The notes: generated from the sequence alone by a model not told the origin. Shown: positions 16,916-26,421, counted from the stretch's first letter. The stretch: DNA of 64,000 nt from HUN007 sp045643005 (GCA_045643005.1 JAZUJY010000280.1:1-64000), one strand, 5' to 3'. Numbers and translations: made by a program.

Positions 16916-17534
16916 GATACTATGCGAAGAATTGAAAAAAATTTATCCTGAAGCCAAATGTTCTCTGAATTATTCAAAGCCCTATGAACTTCTGTTTGCA
17001 GTCAGACTGTCGGCTCAGTGCACAGATGCAAGAGTCAATATTGTTACAAAAGAGCTTTTTGAAAAATATAAAACGCTTGAACAGTTTGCAGAAGCGAATG
17101 TAGCCGAACTGGAAAAAATAATCAGACCATGTGGTTTTTTCAGGACAAAATCGCAGAATATTAAAGATGCAGCAGTAATGCTTCTGGAAAAATACTCAGG
17201 AGTGTTGCCTGATACGATAGAAGAACTTGTACTTCTGCCCGGAATAGGCAGAAAAACAGCAAATCTCATAGTTGGGGATATCTATGGGAAACCAGCTGTA
17301 GTAGCAGATACTCACTGCATCAGGATAACCGGAAGGATAGGACTTACTGACAGCAAGGATCCGTTTAAGGTGGAAATGGATCTGAAAAAGGTCGTAAAGC
17401 CTTCTGAAGGAAATGCATTATGTCACAGACTTGTACTTTTTGGAAGAGATATATGTTCAGCAAGAAGTCCGAAATGTGACAGATGTACAATAAAAGGTAT
17501 TTGCAGATACTATAATGATACGGGGATGAAATAA
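16893..17534 (+). CDS. nth: Endonuclease III
   Basis: 213 residues from the ATG at 16893. The ATG at 16884 is only three bases past the GGAGG site, so the later one is preferred, though its spacing is a little long. The helix-hairpin-helix LLPGIGRKTANLIVG contains the catalytic Lys, and VVADTHCIRI contains the catalytic Asp. The C-terminal [4Fe-4S] cysteines have the spacing C-X6-C-X2-C-X5-C. It is a bifunctional DNA glycosylase/AP lyase for oxidised pyrimidines in base excision repair. The stop overlaps the next start by one base. Confidence 0.95.
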   Translation: MTGKQKAEILCEELKKIYPEAKCSLNYSKPYELLFAVRLSAQCTDARVNIVTKELFEKYKTLEQFAEANVAELEKIIRPCGFFRTKSQNIKDAAVMLLEKYSGVLPDTIEELVLLPGIGRKTANLIVGDIYGKPAVVADTHCIRITGRIGLTDSKDPFKVEMDLKKVVKPSEGNALCHRLVLFGRDICSARSPKCDRCTIKGICRYYNDTGMK

Positions 17535-18979
17535 TGAAAAAAATAACAGCACTCGGAGCGTCATTTTTGATGCTGACAGCACAGTTCTGTGATGGGGAAC
17601 AGAACTTAACCGGCTTTCAGACAGTAGAATGTGCAGCTCAGATGAGTATAAGCGAAAACGGATTATCTCTGATAAAAGAATTTGAAGGATTTCTTCAGTA
17701 TGCACAGTGGGATTACTCACAGTGGTCCATAGGATATGGAACAGGAGTTGACAAGGATGCATATCCTGATGGAATAACCGAAGCTGAAGCTGATATGCTT
17801 CTTAGAAATGTCGTTTTGCGATATGAAGGTTACGTCAATAATTTTCTGTCAAAATATGATGTTGAAGTAACACAAAATCAATATGATGCACTTGTCAGCT
17901 TTACTTATAATCTTGGAAATGTCTGGAGTTACGATTCACAGGTCACGATCAGGGATTATCTGATAAACGGAATATCCAACTATACAGCCGAAGAAATAAA
18001 AGATGCTTTTGGATTGTGGTGTAAGGCAGGAGGTCAGACACTTGAAGGACTTGTCAGAAGAAGAGCAAGGGAAGCAGAACTGTTTTTATCAGATCATGAC
18101 TATAATGAAGACAGCAAAACATCTGAAAAATGGCGTATGACATCTGCTACAGGAGTAAGACTGAGGAGTGATTCAACTACATCAGCTGAAATTATCGATG
18201 TGATCCCATACAAGTATGTCGTTACAGTAACCGAAAAGAAGGAAAATGAAGGATTTTTATGGGGAAGGACGATATATGGCGGAAAATCAGGATGGACAGT
18301 GCTTGATTATGCAGATCATGTAAGCGGAGAAATCGATGTTGATGAAAAAATAATAGATGATATCGTAGAAAACTGGCGTATAACTTCATCAGACGGAGTA
18401 AATTTACGACTGAAACCGGGATTATCTGCTCAGATAGCAGGTGTAATAGAGTATAATCAGATAATCCCTGTATACGAGAAAGAAGAAGCAGACGGATATT
18501 TGTGGGGGAGAACGAATTATAAAGGCAAACCGGGCTGGTGTGTATTGAACTATGCGCAGAAGGCAGAAGAAGGGACCGGTCCTCAGGCAAAACTGATGGG
18601 CATAAGAGTTCAGAAGCTACCTGATAAATTATCATATATGACCGGTGAATTGTTTGATGATTCAGGAATGGATATAGTCGCTATATATTCTGATGGTACA
18701 GAAAAACTTGTAAATGATTACGGATGTTCGGGAAACACAGTGACACCTGGAAATAATATCATAAGGATAGATTACCAGAGTGTGTCGTGTGAATTTACTG
18801 TTCTGGTAAATTCAGCTGCAGGTGATGTTAATAACAACGGAGCGGCAGATTTTAAAGATCTTTCAGAAATCAAAAAGTATTTGCTTAAGAAAACAGAAAA
18901 GATCGACAATGCAGATGTTAACAGTGATGATAGTGTAAATATTTTTGATTTAATAAGATTTAAACAAAAACTAATTTAG
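17534..18979 (+). CDS. Secreted GH24 lysozyme with SH3, Ig-like and dockerin domains
   Basis: 481 residues. A hydrophobic N-terminus (about 1-17) suggests export, though cleavage is unclear. Residues 36-186 are a GH24 phage-type lysozyme: LSLIKEFEGF carries the catalytic Glu, IGYGTG follows, and NQYDALVSFTYNLG and RRRAREAELF are family signatures. Two bacterial SH3 repeats follow (about 199-262 and 280-343, each with VRLR or VNLR and LWGR). An Ig-like/Big domain is at about 355-428. The dockerin at 431-481 has two calcium loops, DVNNNGAADFKD and DVNSDDSVNIFD. It should cut peptidoglycan while bound to a cohesin. A dockerin on a lysozyme is uncommon. It is in an operon with nth and a GH25 gene. 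Confidence 0.88.
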   Translation: MKKITALGASFLMLTAQFCDGEQNLTGFQTVECAAQMSISENGLSLIKEFEGFLQYAQWDYSQWSIGYGTGVDKDAYPDGITEAEADMLLRNVVLRYEGYVNNFLSKYDVEVTQNQYDALVSFTYNLGNVWSYDSQVTIRDYLINGISNYTAEEIKDAFGLWCKAGGQTLEGLVRRRAREAELFLSDHDYNEDSKTSEKWRMTSATGVRLRSDSTTSAEIIDVIPYKYVVTVTEKKENEGFLWGRTIYGGKSGWTVLDYADHVSGEIDVDEKIIDDIVENWRITSSDGVNLRLKPGLSAQIAGVIEYNQIIPVYEKEEADGYLWGRTNYKGKPGWCVLNYAQKAEEGTGPQAKLMGIRVQKLPDKLSYMTGELFDDSGMDIVAIYSDGTEKLVNDYGCSGNTVTPGNNIIRIDYQSVSCEFTVLVNSAAGDVNNNGAADFKDLSEIKKYLLKKTEKIDNADVNSDDSVNIFDLIRFKQKLI

Positions 18980-19003
18980 AAATGAAACGGAATAAATGAT
19001 CAG

Positions 19004-19882
19004 ATGAGAAAAGTAGCAGAAACATTCAAAAATTTTAGTACTAAAGGAAAAGTATTTATAATAATAGCTGCAGGAACAGTTCTGATAACAATCATACTGG
19101 TGATTGCATGCCTTTTGTACATGAAAAATCCTGAAACTCCGGAACCTATGCGAATAGTGGAATATCAGGATGAGAGTTTTACAGTTGAAGAATTTCCGGG
19201 ACCATACGATCCGGATAATTTTGAAAACAGAGGAGAATTCAAATATTATTATGATGAAGGAAATCTGAAATCAATGATGGGTATAGATGTTTCATATGCT
19301 CAGAAAAATATCAACTGGCCGAAGGTAAAAGCAGCAGGTATCGATTTTGCCATTATTCGTGCGGGTTACAGGGGATATGAATCAGGTGATATCCATCCTG
19401 ATGAATATTTTAAGAAAAATATGGAAGAGGCAGCGGCGGCAGGCGTCAAAACAGGTGTTTATTTCTTTTCTCAGGCTCTTACTCCGGAAGAAGCAAGAGA
19501 AGAAGCAGAGTTTACACTTGAACAGATAAGCGGATACAATATCACATTTCCGGTGGTTTTTGACTGGGAAACGATTGGAACCTCGCCTGCAAGAACGGAT
19601 AATATTTCTTCGGAGGCACTTAATAAAAGTGCTCTGGAATTCTGTAAAACTGTTGAAAATGCAGGATATAAGCCCATGATATATTCTTCGCTTAACCTTT
19701 TAAGAGAACAATTCCACAAGTATGATGACAGAATAACAAAATATGATCTTTGGCTTGCCGAATACAAAAATCACCCGGAATATCCGAAAGATTTTATAAT
19801 GTGGCAGTACACAAGTGAAGGCCATGTGGACGGCATTGAGAAACTGGTGGATCTTGATGTTTTTTTTGGAATTGAAGAATAA
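19004..19882 (+). CDS. Membrane-anchored GH25 lysozyme
   Basis: 292 residues. One transmembrane segment lies at about 18-41 (VFIIIAAGTVLITIILVIAC), then a short linker and a GH25 muramidase domain from about 89. The family active-site residues are visible: Asp in MGIDVSYAQ and the acidic pair in VVFDWE. NINWPKVKAAGIDFAIIRAG and IMWQYTSEG are also typical. It should cleave the beta-1,4 MurNAc-GlcNAc bond from the outer membrane face. It lies 24 bases after the GH24 dockerin gene and before a terminator, so the two hydrolases are probably co-expressed. Confidence 0.92.
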   Translation: MRKVAETFKNFSTKGKVFIIIAAGTVLITIILVIACLLYMKNPETPEPMRIVEYQDESFTVEEFPGPYDPDNFENRGEFKYYYDEGNLKSMMGIDVSYAQKNINWPKVKAAGIDFAIIRAGYRGYESGDIHPDEYFKKNMEEAAAAGVKTGVYFFSQALTPEEAREEAEFTLEQISGYNITFPVVFDWETIGTSPARTDNISSEALNKSALEFCKTVENAGYKPMIYSSLNLLREQFHKYDDRITKYDLWLAEYKNHPEYPKDFIMWQYTSEGHVDGIEKLVDLDVFFGIEE

Positions 19883-19891
19883 TAGTATTGA

Positions 19892-19923
19892 TAAAAAACA
19901 ATGCATAATGCATTGTTTTTTTT
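19892..19923 (+). terminator. Terminator after the lysozyme operon
   Basis: AAAAAACAATGCA pairs with TGCATTGTTTTTT and the 3' arm runs into a T tract. Confidence 0.85.
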
Positions 19924-19935
19924 ATTTCTGTTTTA

Positions 19936-19964
19936 TTGACAAAGTATTATTATGATGATATAAT
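19936..19964 (+). promoter_or_regulatory. Promoter of the Wzz-like gene
   Basis: Full consensus TTGACA, 17 bases, TATAAT; about 43 bases before the start codon. Confidence 0.85.
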
Positions 19965-20006
19965 ATTAATTGCGTATGATTAAATTAAAACAAATTGGAG
20001 GACAGT

Positions 20007-21590
20007 ATGAAAAATAGCAATGAACATTATTTAAATTTAAGAATAGATAATAATGAAGAGAATAAAGAAGAGATTCATATATCGATACATGCAATTTTTC
20101 TGTATCTGAAAAAATATTTTGCAGTATGGCTTATGCTTGCTGTTATAGTAGCTTCTTTTGTATTTTCAGTTTCTTCTATTATGAGAGTTAAAGAAGAATC
20201 AGAGCTTGAGGCAAGTGTCAGCTTTGTTTTTGATGGAATTGAAAAAGGAAAAAATCCAAATGGCGGAGATTTTGATGTATATGAGATCGTAAGTCCGGTA
20301 GTCATCAAATATACTCTGAACGAGTATGATATTCCTCTGGAAAAACTGGAAAGCATAAAGAGAAATATTTCCATCAAGGGTGAGGTTCCTCAGGAAATAA
20401 AAGAAAAAATGGATGGCTATGAGAACATTATCAGTCAGGGAAATACACAGTCCTTGGCTGCATATAAAGAACTTAAACAGATCGAATATGTTCCTACAAA
20501 GTATAAGTTGTATTTTAACTATTCAAAAGCCGGTATTAGTCAGAGCGATGCAGTTAAAATCTTTAATGGAATATTAAGAAATTACAGACAGTACTTTTTT
20601 GAACAATATGGCTATAACTATGCTCTTGGAGATTCATTGAAGGATTTTAACAAATATGAGAGCGACTATGACTATGCTGAACTGATAGATATATATTCAT
20701 CTGCAATAGATTCACTTAATACTTATCTTAATGGAATACAGGTTAATGATACAGCAGTGTTCCGTTCAAATACAACAGGTTATACATTTGCAGATTTGTC
20801 AAAAAGACTCGACAATATAAAATCAATAGATCTTGATGTTCTTGCTTCGTTTATATCAGTAAACAATATTACAAAAAATAAACTCAGATTAATTTCATAT
20901 TATCAATACCGTATTGATAATCTCGAAAGAGATAAGAAAATATGGGATGATCAGATAAAAACTATCTCGGACCTTATTGCGACTTATGAGCGTGGAGAAG
21001 TTTTGATGATTGGTACAGGTGATTCAGCTGAAGATAATGTAAATATTTCTCAGAATTCTGAGACATATGATTCACTTTTTATAAAGAAAATTGATGCACA
21101 GAAAAATTCATCAACTATTGTTCAGAAAATTGACTATTATAAAACCAGAGTAGCACAGCTTCAGAATGCTGAACCGAATAACAGTAAGGAAATGTGTGAT
21201 GAAGTTCAGGAAAATCTTAATAATCTTTACCTTAAAATAGATGAGCTTACTGAACTTACAAATAAAACAGCTGAAGAATACTATGATACAGTTACTCTTG
21301 GTGATGCATACAGAATTCTGGTTCCTGCAAGTTCGTCAGTTAAGGGATCAGTTTCAATAGTAATTTCAAAAGCTTTAATGCCTATTGTAGTTGCAGAAGT
21401 TGCATTGTTTGGCTTATATGTTCTTTTTGCATTTATACTATCTATAATTAATCTTGAAAGAAAAAATGATGCAGCTGAAGTATGTGAAGCCGAAAATATA
21501 TTTGAAGAAGACGAAAAAGAAGACAATGCCGATTCTGACGCTGATAGTAAATCATCAGGAAATAAAGAAAAAACAAATAAAAGAAAATAA
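20007..21590 (+). CDS. Wzz/YveK-like polysaccharide chain-length membrane protein
   Basis: 527 residues from the ATG at 20007; an in-frame TTG at 19995 overlaps the ribosome binding site and is rejected. Transmembrane helices lie at about 32-53 (YFAVWLMLAVIVASFVFSVS) and near 450-480, with a long, mostly helical coiled external region between. The C-terminal tail is acidic and cytoplasmic. This is the architecture of polysaccharide co-polymerases (Wzz, CapA, YveK). No tyrosine kinase and no other polysaccharide gene is adjacent. The gene has its own promoter and terminator, so its substrate is unknown. Confidence 0.6.
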   Translation: MKNSNEHYLNLRIDNNEENKEEIHISIHAIFLYLKKYFAVWLMLAVIVASFVFSVSSIMRVKEESELEASVSFVFDGIEKGKNPNGGDFDVYEIVSPVVIKYTLNEYDIPLEKLESIKRNISIKGEVPQEIKEKMDGYENIISQGNTQSLAAYKELKQIEYVPTKYKLYFNYSKAGISQSDAVKIFNGILRNYRQYFFEQYGYNYALGDSLKDFNKYESDYDYAELIDIYSSAIDSLNTYLNGIQVNDTAVFRSNTTGYTFADLSKRLDNIKSIDLDVLASFISVNNITKNKLRLISYYQYRIDNLERDKKIWDDQIKTISDLIATYERGEVLMIGTGDSAEDNVNISQNSETYDSLFIKKIDAQKNSSTIVQKIDYYKTRVAQLQNAEPNNSKEMCDEVQENLNNLYLKIDELTELTNKTAEEYYDTVTLGDAYRILVPASSSVKGSVSIVISKALMPIVVAEVALFGLYVLFAFILSIINLERKNDAAEVCEAENIFEEDEKEDNADSDADSKSSGNKEKTNKRK

Positions 21591-21594
21591 AAAT

Positions 21595-21627
21595 AAAAAA
21601 AGGACTGCTTAAGCGGTCCTTTTTTTA
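21595..21627 (+). terminator. Terminator after the Wzz-like gene
   Basis: AAAAAAAGGACTGCTT pairs with AAGCGGTCCTTTTTTT, with one G-T wobble. Confidence 0.9.
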
Positions 21628-21636
21628 TGCTGTATA

Positions 21637-21666
21637 TTGACAAAGTTCCTGCTAAGGCAGTATAAT
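21637..21666 (+). promoter_or_regulatory. Promoter of the dockerin/Cthe_2159-type gene
   Basis: TTGACA, 18 bases, TATAAT; 35 bases before the start codon. Confidence 0.8.
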
Positions 21667-21701
21667 AGATAAAAAATACTATTTTATTATGAGGTGATTT
21701 T

Positions 21702-22994
21702 ATGAAAAAGGGAACCGGTAAATTTTTAGCTGCTGCCTTGACTGCCCTGATATGTTCATCAGCTTCATCTGTTTTGGCTGCTGACTCTCTGAAAGGTGAT
21801 ATCAATTCTGATGGAACTGTAAATGTTCAGGACATCATGGTTTTTCAGAACTATTTATTAAACAATTCTGTAAAAAGCTTTGATAAAACCTGTGCGGATA
21901 TGGATAAAAATGATAACATTAACATTCTTGATCTGATAATGTTAAAAAAGTTGATCATTGAAACTTCAATAAGCAGCGATGAAGAACCAACTGCAAGTGT
22001 TTCATTCAAAAATGACAAGATAGAAGCAAGCGGAGAAAATGTTACTGTTGAAGGAAATGTTGTAAAGATAACAGCATCAGGTATTTATTATTTTGAAGGA
22101 ACACTTGATGACGGACAGATATATGTTGAAGTTCCTGACAAAACTGCTGATGCAGAGACGGTCAAGCTTTTCTTTAACGGAGTAAAGATAAACGGAAAAT
22201 CAAAGCCTGCCGTTTATATAGAAAATGCTAAAAACACTTCAATTAATCTTGTTGAAGGAACAGAAAACTTTATCACTGACGGAGATTATTCAGAAATTTC
22301 TGAAGAAACGTTAGCCGCAGTATATGCAAAGGATGATCTTACAATAAAAGGCAGCGGTTCCCTTAAGATAGATGCTGAGACTCAGTACGGAATTCACTGC
22401 AGTGCAGATCTTAAGATAAATGGAGCAGATCTTACAGTAAATACTGAAGCTGAGGACGGAATCAGAGGCAAGAAATCAGTGACCATAAAAGACGGTGATG
22501 TTACTGTAGAGGCTGAAGGCGACGGAATTAAATCAACCAAGGGAACATTGGAGATATCCGGAGGAAAGGTCCATATCAAGGCCGGCAAGGATGCAATTCA
22601 GGCTGAGACTTCCGTAACGATTTCAGGTGGAAAGGTATCTGCAGGCGGAGACCGAGGAATCACAGCACCCGGCGGTATTTCAATCACAGGCGGACAGGTA
22701 CTGATAACAGCCAAGGATGAAAAAATCGATATTGCCGACGGAGTATCCATAGGAGCCGTAAATCTTGAATTTGCAGAAGAAAAAGCAAAGGACACAAAAC
22801 TTATAGTAAAGAACGGCGAAGATGAGATATTTTCAGTGAAAGCAAGAAAGAAATTCAGCTATGCATTTTTAGCATCAGATGCTTTTGACACATCAAAGGA
22901 ATATAATATTTATACTGACGATACTCAGATATCATCAGCATCAGGAAAGACATTTAAGCCCGGTTCACCATCAAATTATACTGAAGTAAAATAA
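21702..22994 (+). CDS. Secreted protein with N-terminal dockerin and Cthe_2159-type carbohydrate-binding domain
   Basis: 430 residues. Signal peptide about 1-27 (ending SSVLAA). The dockerin follows directly (about 32-88), with loops DINSDGTVNVQD and DMDKNDNINILD. The rest (about 95-425) has the repeating short beta-strand pattern of the Cthe_2159/DUF4353 family: VYAKDDLTIKGSGSL, then IHCSADLKINGADLTV, DGIRGKKSVTIKDGDVTV and DGIKSTKGTLEISGG, consistent with a parallel beta-helix. The founding member binds polygalacturonate and cellulose. It is likely an adhesion or binding component of the cellulosome; no catalytic residues are evident. An N-terminal dockerin is less usual than a C-terminal one. 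Confidence 0.8.
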   Translation: MKKGTGKFLAAALTALICSSASSVLAADSLKGDINSDGTVNVQDIMVFQNYLLNNSVKSFDKTCADMDKNDNINILDLIMLKKLIIETSISSDEEPTASVSFKNDKIEASGENVTVEGNVVKITASGIYYFEGTLDDGQIYVEVPDKTADAETVKLFFNGVKINGKSKPAVYIENAKNTSINLVEGTENFITDGDYSEISEETLAAVYAKDDLTIKGSGSLKIDAETQYGIHCSADLKINGADLTVNTEAEDGIRGKKSVTIKDGDVTVEAEGDGIKSTKGTLEISGGKVHIKAGKDAIQAETSVTISGGKVSAGGDRGITAPGGISITGGQVLITAKDEKIDIADGVSIGAVNLEFAEEKAKDTKLIVKNGEDEIFSVKARKKFSYAFLASDAFDTSKEYNIYTDDTQISSASGKTFKPGSPSNYTEVK

Positions 22995-23007
22995 AAAATT
23001 ATTTTTT

Positions 23008-23048
23008 AGCAGAGGGACATCTTTTTGTTCTTCTGCTTTTTGTTTTTT
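23008..23048 (+). terminator. Terminator before lepA
   Basis: AGCAGAGGGAC pairs imperfectly with GTTCTTCTGCT, followed by TTTTGTTTTTT. Confidence 0.65.
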
Positions 23049-23073
23049 AAGAGAAACAACGTGATGTTTTTCT

Positions 23074-23101
23074 TTACTTTGATAATTCTCTATGTTATAA
23101 T
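23074..23101 (+). promoter_or_regulatory. Candidate promoter of lepA
   Basis: TTTACT, 16 bases, TATAAT. Confidence 0.5.
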
Positions 23102-23147
23102 TAAATAGATAATCATAAAATTCTATTAACTAACGGAGGTAATTCTC

Positions 23148-24950
23148 TTGGCTAACGATAAAATTAGAAACTTTTGTATTATAGCGCATATAGATCATGG
23201 AAAATCGACACTTGCAGATCGTATTCTTGAAAAAACAGAGACTGTTTCACAGCGTGATATGGAAGAACAGCTTCTTGATAATATGGATATAGAACGTGAA
23301 AGAGGTATTACCATAAAAGCACGTGCAGTTCGTCTCATTTACAAAGCAGAAGACGGGGAGGAGTATACGTTTAATCTGATCGATACTCCCGGACATGTCG
23401 ATTTTAACTATGAAGTGTCAAGATCGCTTGCTGCATGTGAAGGAGCTCTTCTTGTCGTTGATGCTTCACAGGGAATAGAAGCACAGACGCTTGCAAATAC
23501 ATATCTGGCTGTTGAGCATGACCTTGAGGTCGTTCCGGTGGTAAACAAGATAGATCTGCCTGCTGCAGATCCTGACAGAGTATGTGCTGAAGTTGAAAAT
23601 ATAATCGGGATACCGGCCATGGATGCACCCAGAATTTCAGCAAAAATGGGAACAAATATTGAAGAAGTTCTTGAACGCATTGTTAAAGATGTTCCGCCTC
23701 CGAAGGGTGACGAAAATGCTAAATTCAAGGCTCTGATTTTTGACAGCTACTATGATTCATACAAAGGAGTTATTATTTATATAAGAGTCAAGGAAGGTAC
23801 AATACGAACAGGCGATACTATAAGACTGATGGCAACCGGTGCGGAATTTACCGTTGTGGAAGCAGGATATATGGATGCTGTAAATCATATAAATAAAGAT
23901 GTACTTACTGCCGGTGAGGTAGGATATATAGCAGCATCAATAAAAAATATTGGTGATACCCGTGTTGGTGATACAGTCACAAATGCTGCAGATCCGTGCG
24001 ATGAGCCTCTTCCGGGCTACAGAAAAGTAAATCCTATGGTTTTTTCCGGTATTTATCCTGCAGATGGTTCAAAATACGGAGATCTCAGAGATGCACTTGA
24101 AAAGCTTCAGTTAAATGATGCTTCATTATCATTTGACCCTGAAACATCCATAGCTTTGGGCTTTGGCTTCAGATGCGGCTTCCTCGGACTTCTTCATATG
24201 GAAATAATTCAGGAACGTCTTGAAAGAGAGTACAATCTTGATCTTATAACTACTGCTCCGTCAGTTGTATTCAAGATCATGCTTACAAACGGTGAAACTG
24301 TATATATCGACAATCCGACCAATTATCCTGATGCAGCACTTATCCAGTCTGCTGAAGAACCTATGGTAAAAGCAGAAATACTTGCACCTTCTGAATTTGT
24401 CGGAAACATCATGGAGCTGTGCCAGAACAGACGAGGCGTGTTCAAAACGATGGATTATCTTGATGATACCCGTGTAAGCATTCATTATGAACTTCCGCTC
24501 AATGAAATAGTATATGACTTTTTTGATGCGTTAAAATCAAGAACAAAAGGATATGCTTCATTTGACTATGAACTTATAGGATATGCACCTTCAAAGCTTG
24601 TCAAGCTTGATATTTTACTTAACGGAGAAATGGTTGATGCTCTTTCGTTCATTGTTCATGCAGATAATGCATACGCAAGAGCAAGAAGAATGGTTGAAAA
24701 ACTCAAGGACAATATCCCGCGTCAGCTGTTTGAAGTACCTGTTCAGGCTGCTATAGGCGGAAAAATCATAGCAAGAGAAACGATCAAAGCACTTCGTAAG
24801 GATGTACTTGCAAAATGTTACGGCGGTGATATCACAAGAAAGAAGAAACTTCTTGAAAAGCAAAAAGAAGGAAAGAAGAGAATGCGTCAGTTAGGTTCTG
24901 TAGAAGTACCTCAGGAAGCATTTATGAGCGTTTTAAAGCTGGATGAATAA
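23148..24950 (+). CDS. lepA: Elongation factor 4 (LepA)
   Basis: 600 residues, standard LepA length, starting at a TTG with GGAGG eight bases upstream. G1 is AHIDHGKSTLADR, G3 is DTPGHVDF and G4 is NKIDLPAADP. The LepA-specific C-terminal domain carries GFRCGFLGLLHMEI and the basic tail KKKLLEKQKEGKKRMRQLGS. It is a ribosome-associated GTPase that back-translocates or rescues stalled ribosomes. The small zinc-ribbon gene and hemW follow closely; lepA-hemW linkage is common in Firmicutes. Confidence 0.97.
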   Translation: MANDKIRNFCIIAHIDHGKSTLADRILEKTETVSQRDMEEQLLDNMDIERERGITIKARAVRLIYKAEDGEEYTFNLIDTPGHVDFNYEVSRSLAACEGALLVVDASQGIEAQTLANTYLAVEHDLEVVPVVNKIDLPAADPDRVCAEVENIIGIPAMDAPRISAKMGTNIEEVLERIVKDVPPPKGDENAKFKALIFDSYYDSYKGVIIYIRVKEGTIRTGDTIRLMATGAEFTVVEAGYMDAVNHINKDVLTAGEVGYIAASIKNIGDTRVGDTVTNAADPCDEPLPGYRKVNPMVFSGIYPADGSKYGDLRDALEKLQLNDASLSFDPETSIALGFGFRCGFLGLLHMEIIQERLEREYNLDLITTAPSVVFKIMLTNGETVYIDNPTNYPDAALIQSAEEPMVKAEILAPSEFVGNIMELCQNRRGVFKTMDYLDDTRVSIHYELPLNEIVYDFFDALKSRTKGYASFDYELIGYAPSKLVKLDILLNGEMVDALSFIVHADNAYARARRMVEKLKDNIPRQLFEVPVQAAIGGKIIARETIKALRKDVLAKCYGGDITRKKKLLEKQKEGKKRMRQLGSVEVPQEAFMSVLKLDE

Positions 24951-24972
24951 TATTTTTTGAAAGGAAAATAAA

Positions 24973-25284
24973 ATGAAAAAATACAGATGCCCATATTGTA
25001 ATGAAAATACGTTTTCTTTTTGGAAAAAATTCATGGCAGGAGGAATGGCTTCAAAAGGAAAAGTATGTCCGAAATGCGGAAGACGTGCAGTTCACGGTCT
25101 GTATTCGACAATTTTCAGATCGGTACTTATGACGGTTGTCCTTATTTTTATATTTTTCAATTGTTACTGTTTTTATGCATCTAAAACAACATGTTTGATA
25201 GTATTGATTGCAGGATTTCTTATCGGAAAGCTTGCCAACGGACTTTTCTTTGAACTTGAAGTAAATAACAGAAAGGATATGTAA
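24973..25284 (+). CDS. Small zinc-ribbon membrane protein
   Basis: 103 residues. CPYC (residues 6-9) and CPKC (about 34-37) form a zinc ribbon. Two hydrophobic segments follow (VLMTVVLIFIFFNCYCFYA and LIVLIAGFLIGKLANGLFF). Function not recognised. It lies between lepA and hemW and overlaps the hemW start by one base (TAATG), so it is translated from the same message. Confidence 0.75.
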   Translation: MKKYRCPYCNENTFSFWKKFMAGGMASKGKVCPKCGRRAVHGLYSTIFRSVLMTVVLIFIFFNCYCFYASKTTCLIVLIAGFLIGKLANGLFFELEVNNRKDM

Positions 25285-26378
25285 TGAATAAAACCGGACT
25301 GTATATTCATGTTCCGTTTTGTGCAGTAAAATGTCCTTACTGTGATTTTTATTCTAAAGGATTCAGCAGAAAAAATGCCGTTGATTATTCAGAAGCAGTA
25401 ATAAGAAATATAAAGTATTATATAAATAATGATCCCGCTCTTTGCTTTGATACGGTTTATTTTGGCGGAGGGACACCGTCACTTATGCCGTCTGAGTTCT
25501 TTTATAGGATAATGGATACATTATCCGAACGTATAAGCAGTGATAATGAGATCTCAGTAGAAGTCAATCCTAAAACCGTGAATTATGATAAACTAAAGGA
25601 GTATATTTCCTTCGGAATAAACAGGCTTTCGGTCGGAGTTCAGTCTGCAGTTGACAGTGAACTGGAAGGTCTCGGAAGAAGGCATACTTTTTCTGATGCT
25701 GAAAAAACTTTTGATATTGCCCGTAAAGCAGGATTTGAAAATATATCGGCTGATCTTATGATAGGAATAAAGGGACAAAGCAAAGAGTCACTTATGTATT
25801 CCTGCGAAAAAATAGCCGGACTTTCACCGGAGCATATTTCTGCATATATGCTTATAATAGAACCGGGAACAGAATTCTATTCAAATACTATCTCAGCACT
25901 TGTTCCCGATGAAGATGAAACCGCTGATATGTACCTTTCACTGGTGAAAAAACTTGATGATCTCGGATATCATCAGTATGAGATATCCAATTTTTCAAAA
26001 GAAGGATATGAAAGCAGACATAATCTGAAATACTGGAGATGCGAGGAATATATAGGGATCGGACCGTCAGCACATTCATATTTCAGAGATTTGAGATATG
26101 AGGTTCCGCGGGATCTTTCAGAATTCATTTTATCGGATGTTCAGAGAGAAGAGATAAATGAAAAAAATCCCGGATCATTTTTTGAAAGGGGTATGCTGAA
26201 GCTGAGACTGACTGAAGGTTTTTGTCTTGATGAATATCCGGAGCAAAAAGACAGGATAATCAGAAACTCTACAAAGTTTATAAAGGCCGGTCTGGTACAG
26301 TTAAGTGATAATGTGATCAATCTTACTCCGGAAGGATTCCTTGTTTCAAATTATCTTATCTCAGAAATATTTTCATGA
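25284..26378 (+). CDS. hemW: HemW-like radical SAM protein
   Basis: 364 residues. The radical SAM cluster is in CAVKCPYCDF (CX3CX2C). GGGTPSLMP, the VGVQSAVDSELEGLGRRHT segment and HISAYMLIIEPGT follow the HemW/HemN-like order, and the length fits HemW rather than the longer coproporphyrinogen oxidase HemN. HemW inserts heme into respiratory proteins in other bacteria. In a heme-poor fermenter its actual role is unclear. Confidence 0.9.
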   Translation: MNKTGLYIHVPFCAVKCPYCDFYSKGFSRKNAVDYSEAVIRNIKYYINNDPALCFDTVYFGGGTPSLMPSEFFYRIMDTLSERISSDNEISVEVNPKTVNYDKLKEYISFGINRLSVGVQSAVDSELEGLGRRHTFSDAEKTFDIARKAGFENISADLMIGIKGQSKESLMYSCEKIAGLSPEHISAYMLIIEPGTEFYSNTISALVPDEDETADMYLSLVKKLDDLGYHQYEISNFSKEGYESRHNLKYWRCEEYIGIGPSAHSYFRDLRYEVPRDLSEFILSDVQREEINEKNPGSFFERGMLKLRLTEGFCLDEYPEQKDRIIRNSTKFIKAGLVQLSDNVINLTPEGFLVSNYLISEIFS

Positions 26379-26385
26379 GTACTGA

Positions 26386-26415
26386 TTGACTTTTTGAGCT
26401 TTTGAATGATATAAT
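26386..26415 (+). promoter_or_regulatory. Promoter of the dockerin gene at 26507
   Basis: TTGACT, 18 bases, TATAAT. The predicted transcript begins about at 26422, exactly where the dispersed repeat begins. Confidence 0.75.
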
Positions 26416-26421
26416 ATAGTT

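Noticed and set aside
17534..19882. Prophage lysis module (GH24 and GH25 next to each other)
   Set aside because: No holin, integrase, terminase or structural phage genes nearby; one enzyme carries a dockerin and the other a transmembrane anchor, and they follow nth in an operon.
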